In this document: positions 11,571-22,589 of the stretch, one piece after another
Numbering within the stretch: position 1 is the first letter of the stretch
Layout of the letters: every line of letters starts with the position of its first letter
Source: Ypsolopha sequella
Taxonomy: Eukaryota > Arthropoda > Insecta > Lepidoptera > Ypsolophidae
NCBI GenBank assembly: GCA_934047225.1
Contig: OW203987.1
Coordinates: 7,777,501-7,841,500 of the forward strand
Length of the DNA: 64,000 bases
Direction of reading: 5' to 3'
Made by a program: the position numbers and the translations under genes
Notes under the pieces: generated by a model
Seen by the model: only the letters and a program-made list of their open reading frames with translations
Databases searched by the model: none
What the model was told of the DNA's origin: nothing

Positions 11571-11840
11571 ATACAAGGTGACTTTTTGATCATCGTCCAA
11601 ATTCATACTGGAGGCTTGATAAGTGATCAGTATCTTGGATCAGTAACAATTTTTGTGAAATTCGTAAAATGAAATTTCGGCTTCCCATATAAATTCAGTT
11701 CCAGTCCCGAGTGAATCACTATGGGGAGTCGAAATTTCATTTTACGAATTTCACCAAAATTGTTATTGATGCATGATACTGATCACTTACCAAGCCACCA
11801 GTATGAATTTGGACGATGATCAAAAAGTCATCTTGTATAG
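11571..11840. repeat. Foldback element
   Basis: Arms of about 110 bp are reverse complements: TTTTTGATCATCGTCC at the left and GGACGATGATCAAAAA at the right. They are separated by a short non-repeated centre near 11690-11725. It is non-coding and lies within gene 2 intron 2. Confidence 0.75.
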
Positions 11841-11940
11841 GTGTCGATTCGGTGTAACACAACATATTTGCTAGGACTAAACTTAAGTGTTCTGTCTTTG
11901 TCTTTTCGATAAAGAAAGACAGGGCGCTTAAAATAAGGTT

Positions 11941-12134
11941 CCATCCATCATCAGCCTAGTTCGTCCACTACTGGACATAAGCCTTTCCAGGACTTTGCCA
12001 CTCCCGACGGTCATCCTGGAAGAATTGCCCATATTCACACACGCTGGGCAGGCGGGTTGGTGAACCCTCGCACCAGTGACGCCGCTACCCGTCACTAGTC
12101 TGTTCCATATAAGGCCCGGCTATTAGGGATGGAT
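11941..12134 (-). mobile_element. RTE-derived element, first half (second layer)
   Basis: Equivalent to the left half of the copy at 950-1272, from the GATG tail to GGCTATTAGGGATGGAT. The other half is at 19117-19277. The break is filled by the element at 12135-19116 with GGGATGGAT duplicated. Confidence 0.75.
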
Positions 12135-12356
12135 CATCGAAATAATTATAAAGGGAAGTATAATCTCAGTAGGAAACGCCATTAAAACATGACGCCACAT
12201 TTTGAAGGTTGTGTGCTTTGTGGTGTACAACAGACGCTTAGCTCATTGGTCAGCGAAAATCACGTGATGTTATCTCCCCGCCTCTGTATGCCTAGCAAAA
12301 AAGTTTTTTAAAGTAAACGTACATATGTTACTACTTCGCAACTTTAAACTTTTTTC

Positions 12357-12613
12357 ATGGTTGTACACCCTCAACACAGTGATTCCAAACCAATTGACAA
12401 TCAGCAAGTAAGCGACAGTATCGTGATCCTAAACCAATTGACAATCAGCAAGTAAGCGACAGTATCGTGATCCTCTACCAATACGCTGTGTGTGAACGAA
12501 ACAAGGCAACAAAGTTGAATGACGCTCTAACCAAAGCAACTCGAATAGGCAGGATTATCCGTCATAAAAATGGATATGTTTATGCAACATTCGACAGGGA
12601 TCAAGATTATTAA
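12357..12613 (+). pseudogene. Small coding remnant disrupted by a 44-bp tandem duplication
   Basis: A frame from ATG 12357 through PIDNQQVSDSIVIL and a frame ending RIIRHKNGYVYATFDRDQDY with TAA at 12611-12613 become one continuous frame if one 44-bp repeat unit is ignored. 12387-12430 and 12431-12474 are identical, and 44 is not a multiple of three, so the duplication breaks the frame. The family is not recognised. It may be cargo or a remnant gene of the 7-kb element. Confidence 0.5.
12387..12474. repeat. Exact tandem duplication, 2 x 44 bp
   Basis: The unit starts AAACCAATTGACAATCAG and both copies are identical, which points to a recent slippage or duplication event. Confidence 0.9.
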
Positions 12614-12703
12614 TAAATAACACTGATCAACAAAGATAACTTGTTTTTTGTTAATATTTGAAATATTTGTAGATATGCTTGTAGAAAGGACATCATTCAT
12701 TTT

Positions 12704-13144
12704 GGGCTAAATCTGAAAGTGCCGGCCAATTAAAAATAATGTTATATTTCGTTAGAATATGTAATTATATTTATTTGTTACTATGAGACCAAAGCGGTAG
12801 GGTCATTCTCTGCTTTATTATATGAGTTTGAAAAATCGATATTTTTTTCTGGGCTAAATATGAAAGTGCCGGCAAAAACAAATATAATTTTATATTCCAT
12901 TAGAATATGTAATTAGATTTATTTGTTACTACAAGACAAAATATGTAGGGTCATTCTCTGCTTTATTATATGACTTCGAAAAATCTATATTTTTTTTGGC
13001 TAAGTATGAAAGTGCCGGCCAAACAAAAATAACGCTATGTTTCGTTAGAATATGTAATTGTATTTATTTGTTATTATGAGACAAAAGCTGTAGGGTCATT
13101 CTTTGCTTTATTCTGTGAGCTCGAAATCGATATTTTATGCTTTT
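12704..13144. repeat. Three tandem 147-bp units at the left end of the ISL2EU-like element
   Basis: GGGCTAAATCTGAAAGTGCC or a near copy begins units at about 12704, 12851 and 12998. Each unit also carries GTAGGGTCATTCT and a T-rich end. The right end has one inverted unit (16436-16546). Confidence 0.85.
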
Positions 13145-13589
13145 TATAAAGGCGTATGATTGATGGCATAAAATGGATTGTTTTTAGTGTAGAAAAACAT
13201 AATCACGAGTATGTAATACTATAATAAGTCTCTAGAGTATTGCACATTTATAATTGAACTAAAATATTACTTTGAGTAACAAACAAATCAGTGTCTAAAA
13301 CCCCGTTTCTGCGTAAACAAGGATAATTATAGGTTGGGTTTGGGTTTTTTTACCTGACGCAATCAGCCTCGCTACAGGTGAGATAGAAATATAAGCGCAA
13401 CCATAGGAGGGAGCGAGACGCTAAATCCTTATCTACACGTAATTGTCACACAATTAACGGTGGTAAGTACAAGTAAAAAAAGGAGAAAGGGTTAATTAAC
13501 ATTTAGTTATCCATGGGACTTATGTTACATCGGACGGCTATCTCTAAGCACGCGACCTCTGGTTAGTGGACAGTTACTGTTTTTACATC

Positions 13590-13718
13590 ATGGACGAACA
13601 ATTGTGTATAAGGTGTCGTGAAATAATTGGGGGGAGGCGCTGGTACACCTGGGTTTCTCGAGAGCAAGAATTCATCGATATTGCTCAGATTGTTTTAGAA
13701 GAATTAATGGAAAATCAA
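13590..13718 (+). pseudogene. ISL2EU-like transposase, exon 1 (zinc-binding start)
   Basis: Encodes about 43 residues (MDEQLCIRCREIIGG...), ending at CAA|GTAAGT in phase 0. An in-frame ATG at 13566 would add eight residues. The C-x2-C pair here and the FICRACW pair at the start of the next exon together suggest one zinc-binding N-terminal fold. Confidence 0.6.
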
Positions 13719-14218
13719 GTAAGTATTGACCTACAGTTATTTTTGCACTAAAGAGTGATATATTATATTTTATTGTTAAAACGATGTTGTCGTCATTAAT
13801 TTTGAACCCTGCATTGCATTTTGAGTCAGATCAACACTGTTGTTTAATCAGAATGACATTCCTATATGTCTAAATGTAAGGATGCTATGGACTGCCCTGA
13901 CCAGCTCAACGTGTGCGTAAAACTTGCAACAAAAGAAGAACGTGTCTCTTATATGAGTCTACTACAGAGATTCTGCAGAGATGATTCTTGGTTTCTTAAG
14001 AACTTGCTCATACTTATACGTACATACAAACACTAAAGTATGAATATTAATGTGTAAGGAACAGAAAGGATTCCGTTATTGGCCTTTGTTTTAGTAGAGT
14101 TACCATTTTTCTTACTTGTTTTGTACAGTGCTGCGCATTTAAGTTTCATTGATAAATAAATAACGTGGCTATGTCTATGAGATAATAATATGATATGTAT
14201 ATTTTTTTGTTGTTCTAG

Positions 14219-16133
14219 ATGCCACCAACGGATTTCATTTGCCGAGCTTGTTGGCAAAGGGCAGAAAGGACACATCAACGAATTTTACGGGAAGTACGCC
14301 AGGACAACGTTGCTGAGGAAAATAATAACGAAAACCGTCAAGCTGCAGGGTCAACATTAGCACTACCTGGTTTCAAGCGTACTCCCAACACTACTGTAAA
14401 TTGTGTTTTTGAGCATTGTCAGAATATGTCCAGACTCCGCATACCACAAAACATTATTTGTCGTATGTTATGTCGTTACAACCTCATGATTCCTGAAAAT
14501 GGCCGCGTTTGTGAAGAACACTTGCAACAAAATGTTTGGCATGAACTCCCACTGCAAAATAACTTAATGGAAGAGTTCACTGCAAATCAGATTGTTTACA
14601 CTCTCACCATAGCGAAAAACCACATCACATCTGAGTTTTTAAACTTCGAGGAGTACGAAGACATAAATCCAAGTGAATTCCGCACGTGGACCAGTATTAC
14701 GAAAGAACAGTTCTCTTCTTTGTTATAAAATGTGCCCAGCCTCAATAATAATCGATGCAAAAAAACGATGCTCGCAGCGGTATTAACAAAAATGCGGACC
14801 GGAGATTCCAATGTAAGACTAGCCTCAATATTCAAAATGTCCGAATCAACTTTTCAAAGAATGTTGAAGAAAGGTCGTGAAGCATTGATGGCGGACTATG
14901 TGCCGTCACGAGTTGGTTTCGACCACATGACCCGTGAGGAAGTGGTCCAACGAAACTTGATAGTCCCAGAAAGACTTTTTGGCAACCCAGACAGTCCAAT
15001 CAATGAAAGGAAAGCTGTGACAATGTGCGATGGTACTTATATCTATCATCAAAAGAGCTCTAACTATTTCTACCAACGGAAATCGTATAGTGGTCACAAG
15101 TATCGTCACCTTCTCAAACCAATGTTATATGTATGCTGTGATGGTCATATAATAGAGGTTTCTGGACCTCATGCTGCAACTACTTCTGATGCGGTGATTA
15201 TGAACAACTCTGTAGATAACGAAGAAGGCGGTTTTCATTGGTTCTTTAGGCCGGGGGACGTATTTATTTTAGACCGCGGATTCAGGGACTCGGTGAGGTC
15301 CCTTGAAGACTACGGCTACGTAGTGCATATGCCGGAGACAAAGAACCGAAGGGAACTGCAGCTTACCACTGACCAAGCCAACAAGTCTCGGCTTGTGACC
15401 ATTTGTCGTTGGGTGATCGAAGTCATAAATGGACGTTTCAAAATAGATTTTCGCCTATTAAGAATAGTCCACAGTAACCGATCACTAAGACATGATGGAC
15501 TACTTTAGAATTGCTGCAGCTCTTATAAATGACTTCCATGTCCTGATCGACAATAATGTGCATGCTAATGAGTTTTTAAGAATTATTAATGAAAGAATAA
15601 CTCTGCCTAATAGATTAGCAGATCTTGTCATCACTAATAACTACAATAGAAGGAGAGCACATTTCCAGTCGATGACAGCCAATACGCCGGAATTTGACCA
15701 GTTCCCCAGATTTACGCAAGAGCAACTGACATTGTTTGCCTTGGGCAGCTATCAAATAAAGCAGGCTCGAAGCTATTATGGGGAGCATATTCAACCTGAT
15801 GGTGCATTTATCATAGAGCTTGGTGGAGACATGCCAGCTCAAGAGGTTCGGGAACTGGATGGAAGAGACCTTTGGCTTATAAGAGGTCGCATACAGTCAA
15901 GACACGTTCAAGCCAAAACTTACTACGTTTACATCGCCGTTGAGCCAACTTTACTCGGAAGAGAAGCAATTCCTCATTACTACTGTAGCTGCAATATTGG
16001 GAGACGTACATTAGGATGCTGTGCACACGTTATGACCATCATATGGTACATGGGTTTTGCGCGGCATGATCCCACCATAGTTCCACCGGCAGAGGGTCTG
16101 GAAAATATAATAGTCAGACAGAACGAATATTAA
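14219..16133 (+). pseudogene. ISL2EU-like DDE transposase, exon 2, broken by a stop and a frameshift
   Basis: The acceptor TTGTTCTAG precedes the exon. DDE_4-type residues are visible: Asp in MCDGTYIYH, Asp in FILDRGFRDS and Glu in RWVIEVINGRF. The C-terminal part has a SWIM-like zinc motif (CSCNIGRRTLGCCAHV). The frame is interrupted by TAA at 14726-14728 with the same frame resuming at once, and by a one-base shift around 15490-15505 between RSLRHDG and DYFRIAAALIND. The protein is therefore no longer made intact. In life it would excise and insert the element by binding its inverted ends. Confidence 0.8.
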
Positions 16134-16435
16134 CCTTTTTACTGTTTTGTTTTTTTTCAAATAAATATTTTATTCCATGTTACCGTTTTATTCAGATTTA
16201 AACCAATTAATTTATTATTTATTAAGTTAGATAAGTGAAATTCAGGTTAGTTTATTGAAAAAGTATGAATATGACTATTTATAGCTGGTGAAAAAGTACA
16301 GAGAATAACCCCTGTGCATTGATTTCATAGTAAAATATGTTCAAAACATCTTTTCTGCACAACAAATCATTAATAATGTGATATTTTTTCGAAAATTAAT
16401 ACAAAAATAATAATTTTCGAAATCATCTAACTAAG

Positions 16436-16575
16436 TAGAGAATGACCCTACAACTTAGGTACCATAGCAAAAAATGAATATAATGACACATTTTATCGAA
16501 ATATAACATTATAATTTTTTGGCCGGCACTTTCAGATTTAGCCCAAAAATGTATGAACGCTGAATGATGTCCTTT
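16436..16575. repeat. Right inverted end of the ISL2EU-like element
   Basis: Reverse complement of 12685-12815, including GGCCGGCACTTTCAGATTTA and GAGAATGACCCTAC. It holds 11 extra bases (near 16550) relative to the left end. Confidence 0.8.
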
Positions 16576-16638
16576 GTGTGCTGAATCTGGGATTTTCTCT
16601 CGACAAACAATTTTACTGGTCTAATTGTATGAAAATAT

Positions 16639-18198
16639 TATATGGGTAAGGCCACCAATTTTGCCACAAATCGCGAAAAAGTGTCGCAGAATTTTTCGCG
16701 ACGGTGACGTAAAAGTGACGAAAAATTTACGCTACGGTAGCGTAAAAGTGACGAAAACTGGTAGTGAAAAATTATGAAGTTTGGATTACACCAAACACAA
16801 TATCAAAATAAAAATTAATTAAATTAAAAATTAAAATAATTTATTTCAGAACTGGGTTCCATAAAAATAAAAATAAAAAAATAAAATTAAATTAAAATAA
16901 AAAATGTAACAGTTTGTTTTCAAAATTTGCATTTAATTTTATTAGAGATAGTTATGCCATTGCAAGAGAGGCCAACTTGTGAATTGTCATCCTGAATTAA
17001 TTGAGATTCTGTTCTATATTTTTTATTATTTGCTCTCTATGTTGCCCGCAACTTTTCTTGTTCGCTTTCGTTCATGGTAGCTTTTTTTTTCATTATACCG
17101 TTTTAGCACTCTTTCGGAACCTCTTTTACATTTGATTATACATTTGACTTTTCGGCCGATGCAATGTTAGAGGCATCTGTAAATATATGAAAATTATATA
17201 TTAGACTAGCTTTCGCATTTATAATATTAATATAAAATATTTATGTTAATTATATGTAATCATAAAGACAAACAAGTCTAATATATTTAATTTTTATCCT
17301 ACATACAAACAAACTTTAAACTCTTAAGGTAAATAAATAAATAGACCGCCGTGTGTAACCAAACCTTTAAAATGGTATCGAAGTTGAGGTGTCGTAAGAA
17401 ATACGTCACCGGTGTCGAAGAAGTGTCGAAAAAGTAGCGAAATGGTTACGGTAGCGTAAACGTAAACAAAGATTACTTGCGAACCACTGAATGTAAGTCT
17501 TTGTAATCATCAGTATTCAAAATTGTACGTTTTTGGAACCTAGAGCACTATTAGTATCAGTAAAAATCTAAAGCTTACCTTGGTAAATGTGAACAAAACG
17601 TGTTTTTCAAGCCACTGACCATGCGCACTCACAACAAAGTTGACTGATCTACTGACGCAATATGACAGTTGGAGCTATTATTATTTATTTTATAATGAGC
17701 TTTAGTGTAGCCAGTCGTAAAGAAATACAAATCACAAAACTCAGCCAAAAACTTGAGACAATTAATGGTCGCGTTGTACTAGTGATGAAAAAGTCAGAAA
17801 TAACGTCAAATTATTCGAGCACCGAAAACACATAGAGAGAACGGTTGTATTCTTTTGCCAAACATATAAAACACTAGCCAATTATATGATGATGCCGTGG
17901 AATTGAATATTGAACATCTAAAACGGCTAGAAGTTTTGAAAATTTTGATCCAAGTTAACCGCCCCCAAATTTCCCCTGCTGTTTTTACTCTGAAATCCCC
18001 CATTTTTGGGGAAAACGTGGAAATTGCTCAGCTGTAGAACGGTATTCTGTAACTTTTACCACTTGCCATATTAGACAATGAACTACTTAATTCGATAAAA
18101 TGCTTCAAAAACTCTAGTAACTTGTATTTTTAGAGAAAATTGAATGGACATTTCCGAGTAGGCCAAATGTGGCAAAATCCGTGGCTTTACCCATATAC
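16639..18198. mobile_element. 1.56-kb element with inverted ends, non-coding
   Basis: The left end TATATGGGTAAGGCCAC..ATTTTGCCACA is matched in reverse by TGTGGCAAAAT..GTGGCTTTACCCATATA at the right. The interior has repeated motifs near each end (GTAGCGTAAAAGTGACGAAAA-like, near 16730 and 17450). No transposase is seen. Confidence 0.65.
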
Positions 18199-19083
18199 AG
18201 TTCCGTCCAAAAATATATTGATACCCTTATTGAAAAACTTTTGTTATTTGTTTGCCCGGTTGTGCCACAATATACGTAGCAATAAGGATAATAAATAAAA
18301 TACCAGAATTAAAGTAATAAAAAAATATATAATACAATAACTACAGATTTATCCTTTACTTATGTACCACACATAACTAAACATATTTTTTTATTACATG
18401 CTGGAATCAAAATACAGAAATGTTAAACAAGAAAAAAATATTTATTTAAGACGTTAGATACGAGGCTATAAAAAAGTTAAGTGCGTGCTGTATTAAAAAA
18501 AAAACTATTTGAACTAATATTCATGTATATATTTTATTATCAGAATTTGGTAAAATTGCAATTTCACGTGATTACAACAGCATAATAATAAAAGAAACTT
18601 TTAATAAAACCTCAAAATATACTCAGTAATGTTTTGATGTATTATACGTACTGCATGCATACTCTATCGTGCATAACACCATCCAATTCTCATGTACCAG
18701 GTCTACGGCGGCAGCCCCACACAATTTAGACTCTTTTGTTATCTTTATTGTAACGTGATAGGGACGAAAATGCTACAACCGACTATAAACTTATGTGGTT
18801 CGTTTTTAATTATTCTTAGGTTATTTATTTTCGACTAATGTTTGAAAAACTATGTCAATTTTCATACTTATGCATAGAAACTTATACCATCACGCTTGGA
18901 ATGTTTCGTGGAGTTGCTTAGACACCATTTCACATTGCAATATTGTGGCTTCTTTTAAACGTTACATGTATAAAATCGACGACTTAGTTCTAGCACAGCT
19001 GTCACAAGACTGCTAGACGTGCGGCACTTATAACTAAGCACATGCCCACCGTGGCAATTATTTAGTGGCGTCAATTTTCAAGC
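18199..19083. other. Interior of the 7-kb element, nothing recognised
   Basis: AT-rich, with a Tc1-like phrase near 18206 (CCAAAAATATATTGATACCC) that lacks a visible partner end. No coding region was seen. Confidence 0.35.
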
Positions 19084-19116
19084 ACGTTTATACTTCCCTC
19101 CCTTATTATTTCGATG

Positions 19117-19277
19117 GGGATGGATATACCGCCATCCATCGGTCCCAGGCATGGTGGGCCTCCTGGTTTTTTGCCTGTGAGCTGTCCTCTTACTCTCCCC
19201 CGAATTACTTCGATGGGGTCTCCAAGTAAGATGATGGTACCTCCACAGTCGAGCCCGGCATCAGCTCTACCACCTGT
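19117..19277 (-). mobile_element. RTE-derived element, second half
   Basis: Continues the element begun at 11941-12134, from GGGATGGATATACCGCC to CCACCTGT, and matches 1110-1268. Confidence 0.75.
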
Positions 19278-19363
19278 TAAAAATAAGGTTAGTCCTGGAA
19301 AATAAGTAAAGTGGTGTTACACCGAATCGACACAATTATGAGACAAAACTATACATATATATA

Positions 19364-20656
19364 CGAGGGTGAATCCAAAAGTTCTAAGCCCGACCGTGAA
19401 AATGAAAGAAAAGTGGGTTCAAAATTATTTTTATTTTTCGACATAGTCTCCATCTAGATCAACACACTTCTTCCACCTGACCTGCAACCAGTTTATACCC
19501 TCGAAAAAAAAATATTCCGGAAGGTCGTCAAAATAGTTATTAACTGCGACTATCACTTCTTCTCTAGTCGAATATTTTGATCCCACCAAGTGTTTTTTTA
19601 AATTTGGAAAGAGATGATAGTCAGAGGGGGCTAAATCCGGCCAATAAGGTGGGTGAGGCAGCAACTCGTAACCATATTCATGGATCACAGCCATCGTTTC
19701 AACCGAAGTGTGAACTCGTGCATTGTCTTGAAGAAACAAAACTCTCTTACGCAACATCCCCGGCCGTTTTTCTTTTATTTCTTCGCGAAGTTTTCGTAAT
19801 AGGTTACAATAATAGCGTGAATTTATAGTTTCACCATTAGGTAAATAATCCAATAAAATAACTCCCTTCGAATCCCAAAAAACAGACGCCATGACTTTGT
19901 TGGCTGACAAAACGCACTTGGCCTTTTTCGGCGTGGGTGAGCCAGATCTTTTCCGTTTGGATTGCTGTTTTGTTTCAGGAGTATGGTGATGAACCCAGCT
20001 TTCATCCATGGTAACAAAACGAGACATAAAATCCTCAGCATCTGCCTCAAAAAGTTCCAAACAGTCACGCGAAATTGTGAATCGAACTCGTTTTTGGTCA
20101 GCTGAAAGCAATCTTGGGACCCAGCGAGCAGAAACCTTACGGAACCCCAATTCTACAGTTATAATGTTTTGCACTCGGCCATAACTGATGCCTGTGATCT
20201 AAGCTATCCTACTAATGGTCAATCGTCGGTCTCCTAGGATGAGATCACAAATTTTGTCAGTGTTTTCTTTAGTGGTAGACGTTGAAGGCCTTCCGCGCCT
20301 TGGGTCATCTTCAATGGTCTCCCGACCGCGTTTAAATTCAGCTACCCACTTTTTGACAGTGGAATACGATGGAGCAGATTCCCCTAATGTTGTTTCCATA
20401 TCTTCATGAATCTCTTTAGGTGGAAGACCTTTTTTATTGAGGTACTTAATCACAGCACGGTGTTAAATTTTCTCCATTGTGAAAAATCCCGTCAGACTGC
20501 GTTAAACAAAATATCACAAAAAAATAATAGCTTGCAGTATCGAACTTCAACTTCACACAATCAATCACGAAAAAACATACTAACAAATGACGGTAGATTT
20601 ACAAAGATTTGATACCTCTTTGTAGGTCGGGCTTAGAACTTTTGGATTCACCCTCG
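19364..20656 (-). mobile_element. mariner transposon, complete ends
   Basis: The element is 1293 bp and flanked by TA at 19362-19363 and 20657-20658. The 32-bp inverted ends (19364-19395 and 20625-20656), beginning CGAGGGTGAATCCAAAAG, are identical to each other. The length and TA duplication are those of mariner elements. The coding region is at 19431-20477. Confidence 0.93.
19431..20477 (-). pseudogene. mariner transposase with two in-frame stops
   Basis: The frame runs 349 codons from ATG at 20475-20477 to a stop at 19431. The catalytic triad is DD34D: Asp in VTMDESWVHH, Asp in LFLQDNARVHTS, then 34 residues to Asp in LAPSDYHLF. A helix-turn-helix region lies at the start (AVIKYLNKKGLPPKEIHEDM... 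WVAEFKRG). Two nonsense codons break it: TAA at codon 5, and TAG at 20199-20201 between SRIA and ITGISYG. The frame is otherwise intact, so inactivation looks fairly recent. Confidence 0.9.
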
Positions 20657-20960
20657 TAGTAGGTACCTACTAAGAACAAAATATAATCGACAGCGTTGCT
20701 AAAAGTACTAAGCGGCCGAAAACGAATGACATCCAAGCGCATTAGGAACTTGCAGGGATAGTACTTATTACACCAAATAAAAAATGTGAAGATGGACAGA
20801 ATATATGTATGGGTTGTTGTATTCCGCTTATGGGCGCTAGCTCAGTCGAATCTTAATGGTCGAATATGCACTAATGAGATATTGGAAATTTATATGCATT
20901 GTATTTTGTAGACTTAGGTACCACTTGCTGACGGTGAAGGAAAACACTGTGGTAATAGTA

Positions 20961-21087
20961 AAGAGTGTTTTTGTGCCCTAGAAGAGTGTATTTGTGCCCT
21001 AAAAGAGTGTATTTGTATCTACCCTAAAAGAGTGTATTTTTCCCTAAAAGAATGTATATGTGCCCTAAAAGAGTGTATTTGTGCCCG
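20961..21087. repeat. Minisatellite, about 6 x 21 bp
   Basis: Degenerate units of the form GAGTGTATTTGTGCCCTAAAA are repeated in tandem. No spacers of the kind seen in CRISPR arrays are present. Confidence 0.85.
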
Positions 21088-21099
21088 AAATACGGCCAT

Positions 21100-21529
21100 A
21101 GATAGGACTGACGTTCCATTACGTTGGGACGTTAAAATCGTCGGAGATATGAAAGTGTTATGTGTATTGACTGTTATAATGACGTATCACATTAAATAAG
21201 GGTTAGTACTACTAATACTGGATACTTTATTTTGGGTATTTATTTAAAAAAAATATTATCATAATGGAAACAGAATCAAACTTATAAACATGTGTCCATG
21301 TCCATTATTTTTATTTTATGTTTTTTGTTTGTAACTAAAAAAATCGTCCATCAAATCTTGTGTACCTATCCTAATATTGTTATTTTCTACATAAATATAA
21401 ATAATTAATGAAATGGTTTATTTAAATGCTATATTTCGACCCCTCAGTGGGGTCGTCATCAGGCGAATAGAAAAATATTAAATGACATATATCCATTAAT
21501 ATAAATTACATATATATATTCATTGGAAT
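21100..21529. other. Gene 2 intron 2, fragmentary repeats
   Basis: Contains a fragment with GACCCCTCAGTGGGGTCGTC (21439-21458) that looks like part of a dispersed repeat. Otherwise nothing was recognised. Confidence 0.35.
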
Positions 21530-21702
21530 GGAGACCACGTACAGCAAAGCGCAGCATAGCCCGACCTCGTGCCCGCTGGACTGACGATCTGAAGGACGTT
21601 GCGGTTGGCGGCTGGATGAGGATGACTGAGGACCGCCAAGAGTGGCGTAATATGGGGGAGGCCTATGTCCAGCAGTGGACGAATACGGGCTGATGGATGG
21701 AT
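21530..21702 (+). mobile_element. RTE-type LINE, 3' end
   Basis: The frame reads RPRARWTDDLKDVA... then EDRQEWRNMGEAYVQQWTNT and a stop, the usual C-terminal end of lepidopteran RTE-like reverse transcriptases as I recall them. It is followed by GATGGATGGATG. It is 5'-truncated. Confidence 0.75.
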
Positions 21703-22589
21703 GTATATCCTAATAATGGATAACCAGTATTCTCAATATCGTATGTGCAGTATAGAGTACAACGTAATTCTAGTATAGGGTCCACTATGAGAAACTTGTT
21801 TAAATTTGTAAGGAAAAATTCACAGACAAAGTACTTAGGTATATTACCTCAGGATCTTTTTTGTTGGTTAATCCATACAAAAAACATAATGTGTACATTA
21901 TGTTTTTTGTATGGATTTGTAACAAAAACCACACTACAGTAAATGGTGTACCACATACTGAATACTAGATATTAGGAACCGCTAGGTGTCCAGTATTGAG
22001 GTAATTACCTACTTGGTAGGTACTACTTAAAAAAATAAATGGTATATGTCCTTTTTTCTGTAAAATGCCTTCAATACACATGTGCTTAGCTAGCAGGAAA
22101 CATTACTTCTTATATAAAATAACATCACTTACAGCAGTATAGTAGATATAAGCAGTATTTTGAAGTCAATATCCAAAATAAATCGCCAAAGAAAAATTGC
22201 TCTGAGTGAATTGTAACTGCCAACTGAGGGCAAAGCCGAACATTGGGGCTGTTGTCTGCATAACATTGCTAACGTAGTTATTTTAGCCTTCTTGGCGTAG
22301 CTTGGTTTCTTTTATTGAGGTATCCAGTATTGCGCATGTATCCAATACTTGGTACGTCTCGCCTATCACCCCATGCAACCCCCTCGTGAATATCTGTGAT
22401 TCGGCTAATCGTTTTTAATTTTTTAAACTGAGCTAGATCTGAATTTGCAAACACTATCGGAATAACGTAACATGTGTCCGTTTGTACAGTGGAGACCACA
22501 TCAAGCTATACACTTGCAGTGCGACATTCGCCCCTATAGAGAAGAATATAAGATAGGTACAAAGTCCAATGTGTCTTACTTGATGCGGT
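21703..22589. other. Gene 2 intron 2, small inverted repeats only
   Basis: ACATAATGTGTACATTATGT (near 21886) is a short palindrome. GTGGAGACC at 22490 recurs inverted at 22590. No coding region was recognised. Confidence 0.35.

Larger units (their letters stand above)
12685..16575 (+). mobile_element. ISL2EU/Harbinger-like DNA transposon (fourth layer)
   Basis: The inverted ends share AAAGGACATCATTCA (12685 and, inverted, 16561-16575), GGGCTAAATCTGAAAGTGCC and further bases to about 130 bp. The left end holds three tandem 147-bp units of the subterminal sequence, while the right end has one. The interior codes for a two-exon transposase with DDE and SWIM-type motifs that is now broken. The length is about 3.9 kb. 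The exact termini and target duplication could not be fixed by eye. Confidence 0.75.
12135..19116. mobile_element. 7-kb element with inverted ends and 9-bp target duplication (third layer)
   Basis: The left end reads CATCGAAATAATTATAAAGG; the right end reads ...TTATTTCGATG, its imperfect inverse over about 32 bp (both continue to GGGAAGTATAA). GGGATGGAT flanks both ends (12126-12134 and 19117-19125). The first bases resemble P-type inverted repeats as I recall them, although P elements usually make 8-bp duplications; hAT and Mutator-like origins are alternatives. No intact transposase of its own is visible. It holds a small disrupted coding region at 12357-12613 and two inserted elements. Confidence 0.6.
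11852..19334. mobile_element. Palindromic MITE split by a 7.3-kb insertion (outermost layer of nest)
   Basis: The left piece 11852-11940 starts GTGTCGATTCGGTGTAACAC; the right piece 19278-19334 ends GTGTTACACCGAATCGACAC. An uninterrupted relative is at 42760-42913. The inserted RTE-derived element is bordered by a duplication of about 12 bp, AAAATAAGGTT, at 11930-11940 and 19279-19290. Confidence 0.75.

Noticed and set aside
18200..18240. Tc1-like end near 18206
   Set aside because: No inverted partner end or transposase could be found nearby.
20961..21087. Possible CRISPR-like array
   Set aside because: Units follow one another without unique spacers, and this is a eukaryotic genome; it is a minisatellite.
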